Below the pieces are notes generated by a model, which was not told the DNA's origin, did no database searches, and was given only the letters and a program-made list of their open reading frames with translations. The translations under genes and the position numbers were made by a program. Below are positions 52,840-62,769 of a stretch of DNA of 64,000 nt, one piece after another (the stretch's first letter is position 1; each line of letters begins with the position of its first letter). The DNA is from UBA9214 sp964443845 (GTDB taxonomy: Bacteria > Pseudomonadota > Gammaproteobacteria > UBA9214), in contig CAYUFA010000006.1 in assembly GCA_964443845.1 (NCBI GenBank), forward strand, positions 6,243 to 70,242, given 5' to 3'.

Positions 52840-53059
52840 GCGCTTCCTCTGGAGCCATCACCCGGACCGAACCCGTGGCCGGAGCGGCGTGCATAAAGTT
52901 TGCTGACCGGTAGTCGATAACTCGTTGTATCCGAATACCAATACTAAATGAATTCCCGCGCGCCGGGGGCAGCCCGCGCAGCGGGGTACGTTGAAGCTCG
53001 CCGGCGTGCCGGGGATGGCCGCCGAAAAGCCAGATGGAACAGACACATAGAGGTCGAGT

Positions 53060-53515
53060 ATGCAAGGCAGTCTACCGGCAGGCGAAACCCCGGAGCACAG
53101 CACCGGCACGGTTGCGGAAGAGGGTGCGAACGGCTCTGCGCGACCGATCCGCATCATGGTGATCGACGACAGCAAGACCATCCGCCGCACCGCCGAGAGC
53201 CTGCTGAGCAGCGAGGGCTTCGACGTCATCCTGGCCACGGACGGGTTCGAGGCCCTCAGTCTGATTGCCGATCACCGTCCCGACCTGATTTTTCTTGACG
53301 TCATGATGCCACGCCTGGACGGCTACCAGACCTGCGCACTGATCAAGCACCACAGGATTTTCCGCGCGACGCCGGTCGTCATGCTGTCGAGCAAGGACGG
53401 GCTGTTCGACCGGGCCCGCGGCCGCGTGGTGGGTTCTGACCACTACATCACCAAGCCGTTTACGCGCGACGAGTTGCTGGCTGCGATCGGCCGGCATTGC
53501 AGGACACCAGAGTAA
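53060..53515 (+). CDS. pilG: Twitching motility response regulator PilG
   Basis: A 151-aa protein: about 28 non-conserved residues, then a stand-alone receiver domain (IMVIDDSKTIRRTAESLL, phosphorylation site FLDVMMPRLDGY, the KPFTRDELL lysine). There is no output domain. PilG receives phosphate from ChpA and promotes pilus extension in Pseudomonas. First gene of the Pil-Chp cluster. Confidence 0.92.
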   Translation: MQGSLPAGETPEHSTGTVAEEGANGSARPIRIMVIDDSKTIRRTAESLLSSEGFDVILATDGFEALSLIADHRPDLIFLDVMMPRLDGYQTCALIKHHRIFRATPVVMLSSKDGLFDRARGRVVGSDHYITKPFTRDELLAAIGRHCRTPE

Positions 53516-53549
53516 CCAGTTTCTCAACAGGACCGGAGAGGCAGTTCCC

Positions 53550-53915
53550 ATGACACGTATCATGATCGTCGACGATTCACCTACCGATGCACACGTTCTC
53601 AGGAAGATCCTCGAGAAGCACGGGTATCACACGGTGCTGGCTGCCGATGCGCGCGAGGGAATCGAGGCGGCGCACCGCGAGAAACCCGACCTGATCCTGA
53701 TGGACGTGGTCATGCCGGGCCTGAACGGATTCCAGGCAACACGCGAACTGACCTCGGACCCGGAAACGGCCGGCATCCCGATCATCATTGTTACCCGCAA
53801 GGATCAGCAGGTGGATCGAGTCTGGGGCATGCGCCAGGGTGCCCGCGACTACCTGACCAAGCCGGTCAAGGAAAAAACCCTGCTCAACCTGATCAACGAG
53901 GCGCTGATCGCGTAA
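53550..53915 (+). CDS. pilH: Twitching motility response regulator PilH
   Basis: A 121-aa receiver domain (IMIVDDSPTDAHVLRKIL, LILMDVVMPGLNGFQATREL, DYLTKPVKEKTL). PilH counteracts PilG, either as a retraction signal or as a phosphate sink. It lies 34 bp after pilG and 6 bp before pilI. Confidence 0.93.
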   Translation: MTRIMIVDDSPTDAHVLRKILEKHGYHTVLAADAREGIEAAHREKPDLILMDVVMPGLNGFQATRELTSDPETAGIPIIIVTRKDQQVDRVWGMRQGARDYLTKPVKEKTLLNLINEALIA

Positions 53916-53921
53916 CCGCCG

Positions 53922-54467
53922 ATGAATGTTGCACAGTCACTGGACCCGCTTGCGATCCTCAGGGAACTGGAGGACCAGTGCCGCGGCAGCGCGACCGGAC
54001 AGTCGCGCGATGCCTCCGCCGGCAGCGAGTGGTCCGGCATCGCGTTTCGCATCGGCCGCGACTGCCTGGTTTCGCAGCTCGGTGAAGTGATCGAGGTGCT
54101 GGAATACCCGGTACTTTCACAGGTCCCGCGCACCCGTTCCTGGGTGCTCGGGATTGCCAACGTACGCGGCAACCTGCTGCCGGTCTTCGACTTCGGTGCC
54201 TGGCTGGGCGGCGAGGCGACCGTGCCGGGCAGCCGCACCCGCGTGCTGGTGGTCGACCACGGCGGGATCTACGCGGGCCTGGTGGTGGACGAGGTCTTCG
54301 GGATCCGGCACTTCCTGCAGGAGGAATATACCGCGAGTGACAGCGCCGCGGCCGGCATCCTGCAACCGTACCTGAAGAACGGGTTCCGGCGCGGTGACCA
54401 GGTATGGAGCATTTTCAATCTTCACGAACTGGTGCTGGAACCCGGTTTCCTGAAGACGGCGATGTAG
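53922..54467 (+). CDS. pilI: CheW-like coupling protein PilI
   Basis: A 181-aa CheW-domain protein (GIAFRIGRDCLVSQLGEVIEV, VLGIANVRGNLLPVFDFGAWLG, then GLVVDEVFGIRHF). It joins the receptor PilJ to the kinase ChpA. Confidence 0.92.
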   Translation: MNVAQSLDPLAILRELEDQCRGSATGQSRDASAGSEWSGIAFRIGRDCLVSQLGEVIEVLEYPVLSQVPRTRSWVLGIANVRGNLLPVFDFGAWLGGEATVPGSRTRVLVVDHGGIYAGLVVDEVFGIRHFLQEEYTASDSAAAGILQPYLKNGFRRGDQVWSIFNLHELVLEPGFLKTAM

Positions 54468-54528
54468 CAGGCGTACATGCGGTTCGTGATTTTCAATTCG
54501 GGTGAATCAAACGGTCAGGAGACGGACC

Positions 54529-56541
54529 ATGAGAAAGATGTTCAAGGTAAGTAAATTCGGCACCAGCCGCCGCATGAAACTGCTGGCGCTGCTGACGGCG
54601 TGCGCGGTGATCGCCACGGCCTGGACCTTCGTCAAGGTCGGCGAGCAGGCGTCCACGGACCAGATGCGGCTGGCCAACGTCAACGAGGAACTGGTGCTGT
54701 CGCAACAGGTGGCCAAGTTTGCCCTCGCTGCCACGAGTGGCAACACCGAAGCGTTCGCCAGTATGAAAAAGTCCAAGAACCGGTTTACCGAGATCCTCGA
54801 TCAGCAGATGAAGGATTTCGGCGATCCCACCGGCGCCGGCGATTCACCCGATAGCCTGGCCCTGGTCAACCTGGACAACCGCTGGAGCGGCTTTCGGCAC
54901 AACATCGACGCCGTGCTCGACGGCCAGTTCCTGATCCTGGCGATGGCCGAGGCGACCAAGCTGATGAACGAGGTCATGCCCCAGATGATGGATCTCAACC
55001 AGGACGTCGTCGATACCCTGGTCAAGCAAGGGGCCAGTGCCACACAGGTCAGCCTGGCCGCCCGCCAGGCCATGCTGGGGCAGCGCATCGTCAACAGCCT
55101 CAACAGTGTCATGGCCGGTAAGGGCACGGAGTCGTCGGCACTGGCGTTTGCCGCCGATACCAAGGAGTTCGGCCACGTGCTGGACGGTTTCATGCGTGGC
55201 ACCGGCGGCATTGCGCAGCTGAAGGGTTCCGCCCTGCAGGACCGGGTGCGGAAGATCGCACTGCTGTTCAGCCGCATCAGCGACAATGCCGCGTCGATCG
55301 TGGAAAATGCCGAGGAACTGGTCTCCATCCAGGCGGCGGCAGCCGACATCAACGGCCAGAGCGAGGCCCTGTTCAACGCGGCGCGCGACCTGCAGAAGGT
55401 GCTGCTGGACAGCCAGGGCGGGCGCCTTGTCAGCATCCAGCTGGCCTATGCGCTGGGCGCACTCACCCTGTTCCTGCTGTTCTTCATGGGATTCGAGACG
55501 CTGCGTACGCAGCGCAGGCGCAATACCGATGTCGAGAAGGAAAACTACCACAACCAGGAGGCGATCATGCGCCTGCTGGACGAGATGGGTGACCTGGCCT
55601 CCGGTGATCTGACCGTGCATACCACGGTCACGGCTGACTTCACGGGAGCGATTGCGGATTCGATCAATGTCACCATCGATTCCCTGCGCGGGCTGGTCAA
55701 GACCATCAATGACACCTCCAGCCGGCTGACCGGGTCGGTGCTGGAAACCGAGGAAATCGCCGCCCGCATGGCCGATGCCAGCAAACAGCAGTCGGAAGGC
55801 GTGACGACCGCCGGCAAGGCGATTACGGACATGTCGCTCACCATGAGCGAGGTGTCCAGCAATGCCAACGAATCGTCCAAGGTGGCCATGCGCTCCGTGG
55901 AGATCGCCAAGCATGGCGGTGAGGCGGTGAAGCGCACCATGTCCGGTATGGACACGATTCGCGAGCATATCCAGGAGACCTCCAAGCGCATCAAGCGGCT
56001 CGGCGAAAGCTCGCAGGAAATCGGCGATATCGTGGAACTCATCAATGACATCGCCGAGCAGACCAACATTCTCGCGCTCAACGCCTCGATCCAGGCCGCC
56101 ATGGCCGGTGAGGCGGGACGCGGCTTCGCCGTGGTGGCCGACGAGGTGCAGCGGCTCGCCGAGCGTTCCGCCAACGCGACCCGGCAGATCGAGGCCCTGG
56201 TGAAAACCATTCAGGCCGACACCAACGAAGCCGTGATCTCGATGGAAAAGAGTACCTCGGGCGTGGTCACCGGTGCACAGCTGGCGGAAAACGCCGGCGG
56301 TGCACTGGAGGAAATCGAGACCGTGTCCGAACAGCTCGCCGGGCTGATTCTCGGCATTTCCGGTGAGGCGCGCGAGCAGGCCGAAACGGCATCGCAGATG
56401 GCGGTTTCCATGCAGGGTATCCAGGAACTGACCAGGCAGGCTACCGACGGAGCCGACCAGACCGCGCGGTCCATCGGCACGCTGGCGCGGCTGGCGCAGG
56501 ACCTCGACAAGTCAGTGGCCGGTTTCAAGCTGCCGCAGTAA
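54529..56541 (+). CDS. pilJ: Methyl-accepting chemotaxis protein PilJ
   Basis: A 670-aa receptor with two membrane helices (about residues 17-36 and 304-324) enclosing a periplasmic domain of about 270 residues. A HAMP region and a cytosolic coiled coil follow, with the conserved hairpin tip (DIAEQTNILALNASIQAAMAG) near residues 505-525. ATG 54529 has the ribosome site aggaga; a GTG at 54502 is in frame. In Pseudomonas PilJ senses surface contact through the pilin. No methyltransferase or methylesterase gene is nearby. Confidence 0.92.
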   Translation: MRKMFKVSKFGTSRRMKLLALLTACAVIATAWTFVKVGEQASTDQMRLANVNEELVLSQQVAKFALAATSGNTEAFASMKKSKNRFTEILDQQMKDFGDPTGAGDSPDSLALVNLDNRWSGFRHNIDAVLDGQFLILAMAEATKLMNEVMPQMMDLNQDVVDTLVKQGASATQVSLAARQAMLGQRIVNSLNSVMAGKGTESSALAFAADTKEFGHVLDGFMRGTGGIAQLKGSALQDRVRKIALLFSRISDNAASIVENAEELVSIQAAAADINGQSEALFNAARDLQKVLLDSQGGRLVSIQLAYALGALTLFLLFFMGFETLRTQRRRNTDVEKENYHNQEAIMRLLDEMGDLASGDLTVHTTVTADFTGAIADSINVTIDSLRGLVKTINDTSSRLTGSVLETEEIAARMADASKQQSEGVTTAGKAITDMSLTMSEVSSNANESSKVAMRSVEIAKHGGEAVKRTMSGMDTIREHIQETSKRIKRLGESSQEIGDIVELINDIAEQTNILALNASIQAAMAGEAGRGFAVVADEVQRLAERSANATRQIEALVKTIQADTNEAVISMEKSTSGVVTGAQLAENAGGALEEIETVSEQLAGLILGISGEAREQAETASQMAVSMQGIQELTRQATDGADQTARSIGTLARLAQDLDKSVAGFKLPQ

Positions 56542-56669
56542 CCGTGTGCAGTCGGCACCACAACTGACCGGGTCGGGATGGTGCGGTTTTCCGGGGCTGC
56601 CGGTGGTGTTGCCGGTGCGCTCCCGGTAACCGGACCGGCGTTCGAGGATCGCGGTCGCAAGGAATCATT

Positions 56670-59600
56670 ATGCGTGAAGCCATAGACTACAATGCGTTGA
56701 GCTGGGTCCGGAAGGAGCTCGGCGAGACACTGCGCCAGGCCAGGCAGGAACTGGAAACGTACGCCGAGGGTGATCACCGCAACGAACTGCTGCAGCGCTG
56801 TGCCGCACAACTGCACCAGGCGCGCGGTCCGTTGCGGATGGTGAACCTGCGCGGCGCGGACCTGCTGGCCTGCGAGATGGAAGAGGCCATTGCCGACCTG
56901 CTGCTCGGCAGTGTTCCCGACCCGGGAACCGTGCTGGAATTCCTGGTACAGGGGTTTGTCGAGCTGCCTGAATACCTGTCCAGCCTGCGTTTCGGCAGGC
57001 AGGACAAGCCGCTGGCGATGTTCCCGGTGATCAACAGCCTGCGCGCCGCGCGCGGACTCAAGCCGTTGCGCGAGGAGGCGGTATTTGCGCCGGATCTTGC
57101 CAGCCGTGTGCCGCACTCGGTGTTCAATCCGAATGCACGGCACGATGATGGTGACCGGGTCGCGCGCGTCAGGACCGCACGCGTGCGCTTCCAGGCCGGA
57201 CTGCTGGACTGGTACCGCTGTAATGACGGCAGCCAGGGTCTGCAGGAACTGGTCAGCGTGCTGGAGGATCTGCAGGCGATGGCCTGCAGCGAACCGGTGG
57301 CGCGGCTCTGGTGGGTCGGTTCCGCGGTCGCGGAAATGGTGCGTGACGACCGGCTGCAGTCCTCGCCAGTGGTGAAACGCCTGTTCAGTCAACTCGACCG
57401 GAATATCAAGCGCCTGATGGACCAGGGAGAATCCGTCTTCTCCGACCTGCTGACCGATGACCTGTTGCGGAACCTGTTGTTCCAGGTGATGCAGTGCGCT
57501 GCGGATTCCCCGCGCCTCCGGCTGGTCCGGCAGACCTACGGACTGTCCGGGGAGGCCGGGTCGGATGCGGACAAGCCCGGTTCCGAGCTCGGCGCGGAGT
57601 TGCTGCAGACAGTGTCACAGACCGCACGTGCGGATATAGACCGGATCAAGGAGCAACTGGACGCCTTCCTCTCCGGCCGGGAGACGAGTCCGAAGCTGCT
57701 CGGTGACGTGGCCGACCGGATGCACAGCCTGGGGAACCTGCTGGACATGCTCGGAATGCAGCGACTGGGTGAAACCGTGGTTGCGCAGGAGCGCTTCCTG
57801 CGCCAGGCGCAAGCGGACAGCCCGGTGGACGAGAGCCCGGATCTCGCCGATGTGGCCAACACGCTGCTCGCGGTCGAGGACGCGCTGGTCGAAATCGCCA
57901 GCCAGTCCGGCACGGTGGACGGCGGGGTACCGGAAGACGTGGCATTCCGGCAGGGCCGGGAAGCCGTGATCGAGGCGATCATGGCCGACCTGGGCACTGC
58001 AAAGGAGTCCATCAACGAGTTTCTCCGTTCCGATACCGACTTTGAACTGCTCGGCAACGTCCCTGAAATCCTGCACCGGATCCGCGGCGGCATGGAACTG
58101 GGCGGTGAGGGCCGCCTGGCGGCGGTAACCGCGCAGGTGCAGCAGTTCGTCAGCCGTGAGCTGCTGCAGGGGCAGCGCCAGCTGGACGAGTACGAACTCG
58201 ACACCATCGCCGACGCGATCTGCAGCATCGAGTATTGTGTCGAACAACTGGTCGTGAACCGGCAGTACGAGGACCGTGCCATCGAGGTGGCCGAGGAAAG
58301 CCTTGCCAGGCTCGGCTACCCGTCCACGCACGAGTCCCGGGCGGATGCCGGCAGCTCCGTGGCCGGGGCTGCCGACGCTGGCGGGGAAGACCTGCCCCTG
58401 GCGTGGGTGGAACCCGCAACCGCCGGCCCGGAACAACGGGCTACGCTGCAGGCGCCGGGCAGCCCTGAGCCTGGCGCGGCTCCGGCCCCGGATCACGTGG
58501 CCGCGGAGCCGGAAGCGGAGTCCGGTGCACAGGCCGGCCTGCAGGTAATCGATCCGTACGCGGATCCCGAGATCCTTGCCATCTTCATCGAAGAGGCGGA
58601 CGAGGTCATCGGGGAACTCGCATTGCGCGTCCCGGAATGGTGCGAGCAGCCGGAGGATGCGGAATTGCTGGCCGGAGTCCGGCGCGGTTTTCACACCCTG
58701 AAGGGCAGTGGACGCATGGTGGGGGCCATGGCCACCGGGGAATTTGCCTGGGCCATGGAGCAACTGCTGAACCGGATCATCGAACATGCGATACCGGCCA
58801 CGCAGGAGATCCTGGGCCTGGTTGGAGGCTCCCTCGAGGCGCTGCGCCAGTTGCTTGCACAGGTGGCCGATGCCAGCCGGACGCCGGACGTCGACGTGGA
58901 TGGCATGATACGGGAGGCGCTCCGCCTGTCCGGTAAGGAAGTGGAGGCCGGGCCGGCGCGTGGTGCCGATACGCCGGTCATGGCATCCGGGCCGGACGTT
59001 ATCGATGCGGCTGCCCCGGACCCCGGCGCTGGCGTGCAGTCTTCTGCCGACCTGCCGGTCCTGGCCGAGCACGCGGACCCGGAGATCGTGGAAATCTTCC
59101 TGGAGGAGGCCGCCGGAGAACTGCTGGAGCTGCGTGTATCGATTGCAGCGTGGATTGCAGACACCGACGACCGCGCACTGCTTGAGGCCGTGCGGCGCTG
59201 TTTCCATACCCTCAAGGGCAGTGGTCGCATGGCCGGGGCCATGCTGCTGGGCGAACTGGCCTGGCAGGTTGAAGTGATCCTGAACAAGGTGCTGGACGGT
59301 GAGCTGGAGCCCACCGCACTCATGTGCAAGTTCCTCGTGCGCATGCCGGATGCGCTGGCGGAGATGCTGGGACAGGTGCGCAACAACGACGTGCCGTCGC
59401 AGGATTCCGCGGTCCTGCTGGAGCAGGCTGCGCAGCTTGCCGGCGGGCAGCCACAACCTGCCCCGGCCGCAGAGGAGACGGCTGCGCTGGACGAGGCGCA
59501 GGAACCATCCGATCCGTACCTTCTGGAGCTGTTCGCGGCCGAGTGCGGAGAACATCTCGACGTGCTGGCAGTCTGCGTGGCGGATGCCGGCGATTCCGCT

Positions 59601-62600
59601 CCGGTCAGCGACGCGCTGTTCCGTGCACTGCACACCCTGAGCGGCATCAGCGAGTCGGCACAGGTGCCCGGAATCGGTGCGCTGGCCGAGCCCCTGTACG
59701 ACTATTTCGGTGCCTTGCACGAAGAGCGCCTGCCGGTGCCGCCGGCAGCCTTTGCGGTGCTGGATGACTGCGTGCATGAAATGCAACGCCAGCATGCGCT
59801 GTTGCCGCAACAGTCGTTCGACCAGGTAACGATTGACCGGCTGCAGGGCCGCATCCATGCGCTACCGGTGCCCGATGCCGCCGCGGCTTGCGACGACAGC
59901 GGTACGCCGGATACGCCGGAATCCCGGCAGCCCGACGATCCGGCCTTGGCAGCCGGAATGACCGCAAGCGCTGCCGGACAGGAGGCAGCGGATGCGGAAG
60001 AGCGCATCGAGCTGCTGCCCGTCGAACCGGTGGCGGGAGACGTGACAGCGGAGTCCCCGGAGCGGGTGGAAGCGCCGCCGGACGAGGGCGCCGATGCCTA
60101 TGGCGGCATGGACCCGGAGCTGTACCAGATCTTCGTGGAAGAATCCGTGGAGATCATGGAAGCCGGCGAAAGTGTGCTGCGCAACTGGTCTGCGGCCCCG
60201 GAGGACCGCGACCTGCAGGCCGAGTTCCAGCGCCTGCTGCACACCCTCAAGGGTGGCGCACGCATGGTCAACCTCACTGCCATCGGCGACCTGAGTCATG
60301 GCGTCGAATCGCTGCTGGGTCGCGTGACCGAAGGGGTCGTGACCCCGGCACCGGACCTGTTTGCCCTGCTGAACGAGGCCTTTGACCGGCTGGCCGACAT
60401 GGTCGACCGGGTGCGCTCGCGCCAGGAGGCCGGACCTGCCGGCGAACTCGCACAGCGCCTGGCCGCGTTTGTGAACGACATGGCGGTGCCGGCCGTGGCA
60501 GGGGACGCAGCCGACGCCGGCGAGCCGGTGGCCGAACCGGACCACGGCCAGCAAGCGGCAGTACACGGGCAACAGGCGGAGAGCGGCGCCGGACCCGCGC
60601 ACGGGCTGCCGGAGGATACAGCCGATGCCGCAGCGGAGCCTGCCGCAGCGGACGGAGAACCGCCAGCGTCGGTTACCGATGCCGCAGCGGAGNNNNNNNN
60701 NNNNNNNNNNNNNNNNNNNNNNNNNNNNNNNNNNNNNNNNNNNNNNNNNNNNNNNNNNNNNNNNNNNNNNNNNNNNNNNNNNNNNNNNNNNNCGGTTACC
60801 GATGCCGCAGCGGAGGAAGTCCCGCCGCCGCCGGCCGCACCCGATTTCCCCGCTTTTGCCGAGATGACAGCGCGGGCGGACGAACTCAAGGCGCGCGGCC
60901 AGCGTACGACGCGCGCGCAGTCGCAGCGCGGGGAACAGGTGCGGATCCAGGCCGAGGTACTGGACAGCCTGGTGAGCAATGCCAGCGAGATCAGCATATT
61001 CCGTTCGCGCATGGAACAGCAGATCAGTAGCTACCGCTTCAACCTGGCGGAGCTGGATACGACGATCAGCCGGTTACGGGACCAGCTGCGCAAGCTGGAG
61101 ATCGAGACCGAGGCACAGATCCTGTACCGCTTCGAGCAGGAGCCGGACGTCCGTAACGGCGATTTCGACCCGCTGGAAATGGACCGCTACTCCACCCTGC
61201 AGCAGCTGTCACGTTCCCTGATCGAGAGCATCAGCGACCTGCAGAGTCTGCAGGAACTCATGGAGCACACCACGCGCGATGCCGAGACGCTGCTGCTGCA
61301 GGAGTCACGCGTCAACACCGACCTGCAGGAGAGCCTGATCCGCACGCGCATGATCCCGTTTGCGGGACTGGCGCCGCGACTGCGTCGCATCGTGCGTCAG
61401 ACCGCACGCGAGCTGCACAAGAAGGTGGATCTGGAACTGCAGGGGGCGGACGGCGAGATGGACCGCTCCGTGGCGGACCGCATCATCGCACCACTGGAAC
61501 ACATGCTGCGCAACGCCATCGCGCACGGCATCGAACCCCCGGATCAGCGTACCCATGCCGGCAAGCCGGCAGTCGGTACCATCCGGATCGATTTTGACCG
61601 GGACGGCCCGGAGATCGTGTTACGCATCTCGGACGACGGTGCCGGCATGGACCTGTCGAAAATCCGCCAGTGCGCCATCGAGCGCGGTCTGATGGCTGTG
61701 GACGCCAGGCTCACCGACTACGAGGTCATGCAGTACATCCTCATGACCGGGTTCTCGACGGCCGCCGAGGTTACGCAGATTTCCGGACGCGGTGTCGGCA
61801 TGGACGTGGTCAACAGCGAGGTCAAGCAGCTCGGCGGCTCGCTGCAGATTCACTCGGACGCCGGCCAGGGTACGCAGTTCACCGTGCGGCTGCCCTACAC
61901 GCTGGCCATCAACCAGGCCCTGCTGGTCCACGCGGGTACCGAACCCTTCTTCGTGCCGCTGGCGAGCATTGAGGGCCTGGTGCGGGTGTTCCCGGATGAG
62001 CTGATCGCCTGCTACCAGACCGAGGACCAGGTTTTCGACTACGCCGGGCACCACTACCGGCTCAAGCACCTGGGGACACTGCTGGGCACCGGGGGGATGG
62101 ATATGCAGCATGCCCGCCAGCAGGTGCCGGTGCTGTTGTTGCGCATCGGTAAAGAGCGCTTCGGCGTGCAGGTCGAGGAACTGCTCGGTAACCGCGAGGT
62201 GGTGATCAAGCCGCTGGGTGTCCAGTTCGCCGGCGTGGAGGGAGTTTCCGGCGCCACCATCCTCGGTGACGGACGGGTCGTGTTGATCCTGGACATGGTC
62301 GCGGTGTCGCGCATGAGCGGCCGTCCGCAGGCCGGCGAGATCGCCATCCGGCCGCAGACGGACGGCAGGCTGGTGGTCATGGTGGTCGACGACTCGATTA
62401 CCGTGCGCAAGGTCACCAGCCGCCTGCTGGAACGCAACGGTTACCAGGTGCTGACGGCGAAGGACGGGGTGGACGCCATGGGACAGTTGCAGGAAATGCT
62501 GCCGGACATGATGTTGCTGGATATCGAGATGCCGCGCATGGACGGGTTCGAACTGGCAACGCACATGCGCAACGACGAGCGCCTGCGCCACGTGCCGATC

Positions 62601-62753
62601 ATCATGATCACCTCGCGTACCGGCGACAAGCACCGCGAGCGCGCACACAGCATCGGCGTCAACCAGTACCTCGGCAAGCCCTACCAGGAATCCGAGCTGC
62701 TGGAATCCATCCAGAACATCATCGGTGTCAACACGGACGTTGCAACCGGCTGA
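56670..62753 (+). CDS. chpA: ChpA, hybrid multi-Hpt CheA-type histidine kinase (contains an assembly gap)
   Basis: About 2027 codons, including 100 N at 60693-60792. Six candidate phosphoacceptor His are seen: weak ones at 352 (RMHSLGN) and 469 (LHRIRGG), full Hpt motifs at 675 (FHTLKGSGRM), 846 (FHTLKGSGRM) and 1191 (LHTLKGGARM), and a variant at 988 (LHTLSGI). A CheA core follows: dimerisation coiled coil, N-box MLRNAIAHG (Asn1615), a CheW-like domain, and a C-terminal receiver (VVMVVDDSITVRK, LLDIEMPRMDGF, Asp1951). Numbers after the gap are nominal. The frame is open on both sides and the gap is flanked by the same repeat, so it is one gene. It drives PilG/PilH phosphorylation. Confidence 0.9.
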   Translation: MREAIDYNALSWVRKELGETLRQARQELETYAEGDHRNELLQRCAAQLHQARGPLRMVNLRGADLLACEMEEAIADLLLGSVPDPGTVLEFLVQGFVELPEYLSSLRFGRQDKPLAMFPVINSLRAARGLKPLREEAVFAPDLASRVPHSVFNPNARHDDGDRVARVRTARVRFQAGLLDWYRCNDGSQGLQELVSVLEDLQAMACSEPVARLWWVGSAVAEMVRDDRLQSSPVVKRLFSQLDRNIKRLMDQGESVFSDLLTDDLLRNLLFQVMQCAADSPRLRLVRQTYGLSGEAGSDADKPGSELGAELLQTVSQTARADIDRIKEQLDAFLSGRETSPKLLGDVADRMHSLGNLLDMLGMQRLGETVVAQERFLRQAQADSPVDESPDLADVANTLLAVEDALVEIASQSGTVDGGVPEDVAFRQGREAVIEAIMADLGTAKESINEFLRSDTDFELLGNVPEILHRIRGGMELGGEGRLAAVTAQVQQFVSRELLQGQRQLDEYELDTIADAICSIEYCVEQLVVNRQYEDRAIEVAEESLARLGYPSTHESRADAGSSVAGAADAGGEDLPLAWVEPATAGPEQRATLQAPGSPEPGAAPAPDHVAAEPEAESGAQAGLQVIDPYADPEILAIFIEEADEVIGELALRVPEWCEQPEDAELLAGVRRGFHTLKGSGRMVGAMATGEFAWAMEQLLNRIIEHAIPATQEILGLVGGSLEALRQLLAQVADASRTPDVDVDGMIREALRLSGKEVEAGPARGADTPVMASGPDVIDAAAPDPGAGVQSSADLPVLAEHADPEIVEIFLEEAAGELLELRVSIAAWIADTDDRALLEAVRRCFHTLKGSGRMAGAMLLGELAWQVEVILNKVLDGELEPTALMCKFLVRMPDALAEMLGQVRNNDVPSQDSAVLLEQAAQLAGGQPQPAPAAEETAALDEAQEPSDPYLLELFAAECGEHLDVLAVCVADAGDSAPVSDALFRALHTLSGISESAQVPGIGALAEPLYDYFGALHEERLPVPPAAFAVLDDCVHEMQRQHALLPQQSFDQVTIDRLQGRIHALPVPDAAAACDDSGTPDTPESRQPDDPALAAGMTASAAGQEAADAEERIELLPVEPVAGDVTAESPERVEAPPDEGADAYGGMDPELYQIFVEESVEIMEAGESVLRNWSAAPEDRDLQAEFQRLLHTLKGGARMVNLTAIGDLSHGVESLLGRVTEGVVTPAPDLFALLNEAFDRLADMVDRVRSRQEAGPAGELAQRLAAFVNDMAVPAVAGDAADAGEPVAEPDHGQQAAVHGQQAESGAGPAHGLPEDTADAAAEPAAADGEPPASVTDAAAEXXXXXXXXXXXXXXXXXXXXXXXXXXXXXXXXXXVTDAAAEEVPPPPAAPDFPAFAEMTARADELKARGQRTTRAQSQRGEQVRIQAEVLDSLVSNASEISIFRSRMEQQISSYRFNLAELDTTISRLRDQLRKLEIETEAQILYRFEQEPDVRNGDFDPLEMDRYSTLQQLSRSLIESISDLQSLQELMEHTTRDAETLLLQESRVNTDLQESLIRTRMIPFAGLAPRLRRIVRQTARELHKKVDLELQGADGEMDRSVADRIIAPLEHMLRNAIAHGIEPPDQRTHAGKPAVGTIRIDFDRDGPEIVLRISDDGAGMDLSKIRQCAIERGLMAVDARLTDYEVMQYILMTGFSTAAEVTQISGRGVGMDVVNSEVKQLGGSLQIHSDAGQGTQFTVRLPYTLAINQALLVHAGTEPFFVPLASIEGLVRVFPDELIACYQTEDQVFDYAGHHYRLKHLGTLLGTGGMDMQHARQQVPVLLLRIGKERFGVQVEELLGNREVVIKPLGVQFAGVEGVSGATILGDGRVVLILDMVAVSRMSGRPQAGEIAIRPQTDGRLVVMVVDDSITVRKVTSRLLERNGYQVLTAKDGVDAMGQLQEMLPDMMLLDIEMPRMDGFELATHMRNDERLRHVPIIMITSRTGDKHRERAHSIGVNQYLGKPYQESELLESIQNIIGVNTDVATG
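60693..60792. other. Assembly gap (100 N) inside chpA
   Basis: The gap is flanked on both sides by cggttaccgatgccgcagcg plus gag (before: 60670-60692; after: 60793-60815), coding for VTDAAAE. This is a tandem repeat in the linker between the last Hpt and the kinase core, probably collapsed or unresolved in assembly. The true number of copies is unknown. Confidence 0.95.
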
Positions 62754-62769
62754 GACACGGGGTAGCCAT

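Noticed and set aside
57615..59858. 747-codon open frame opposite chpA
   Set aside because: Shadow of chpA; all Hpt motifs are on the plus strand.
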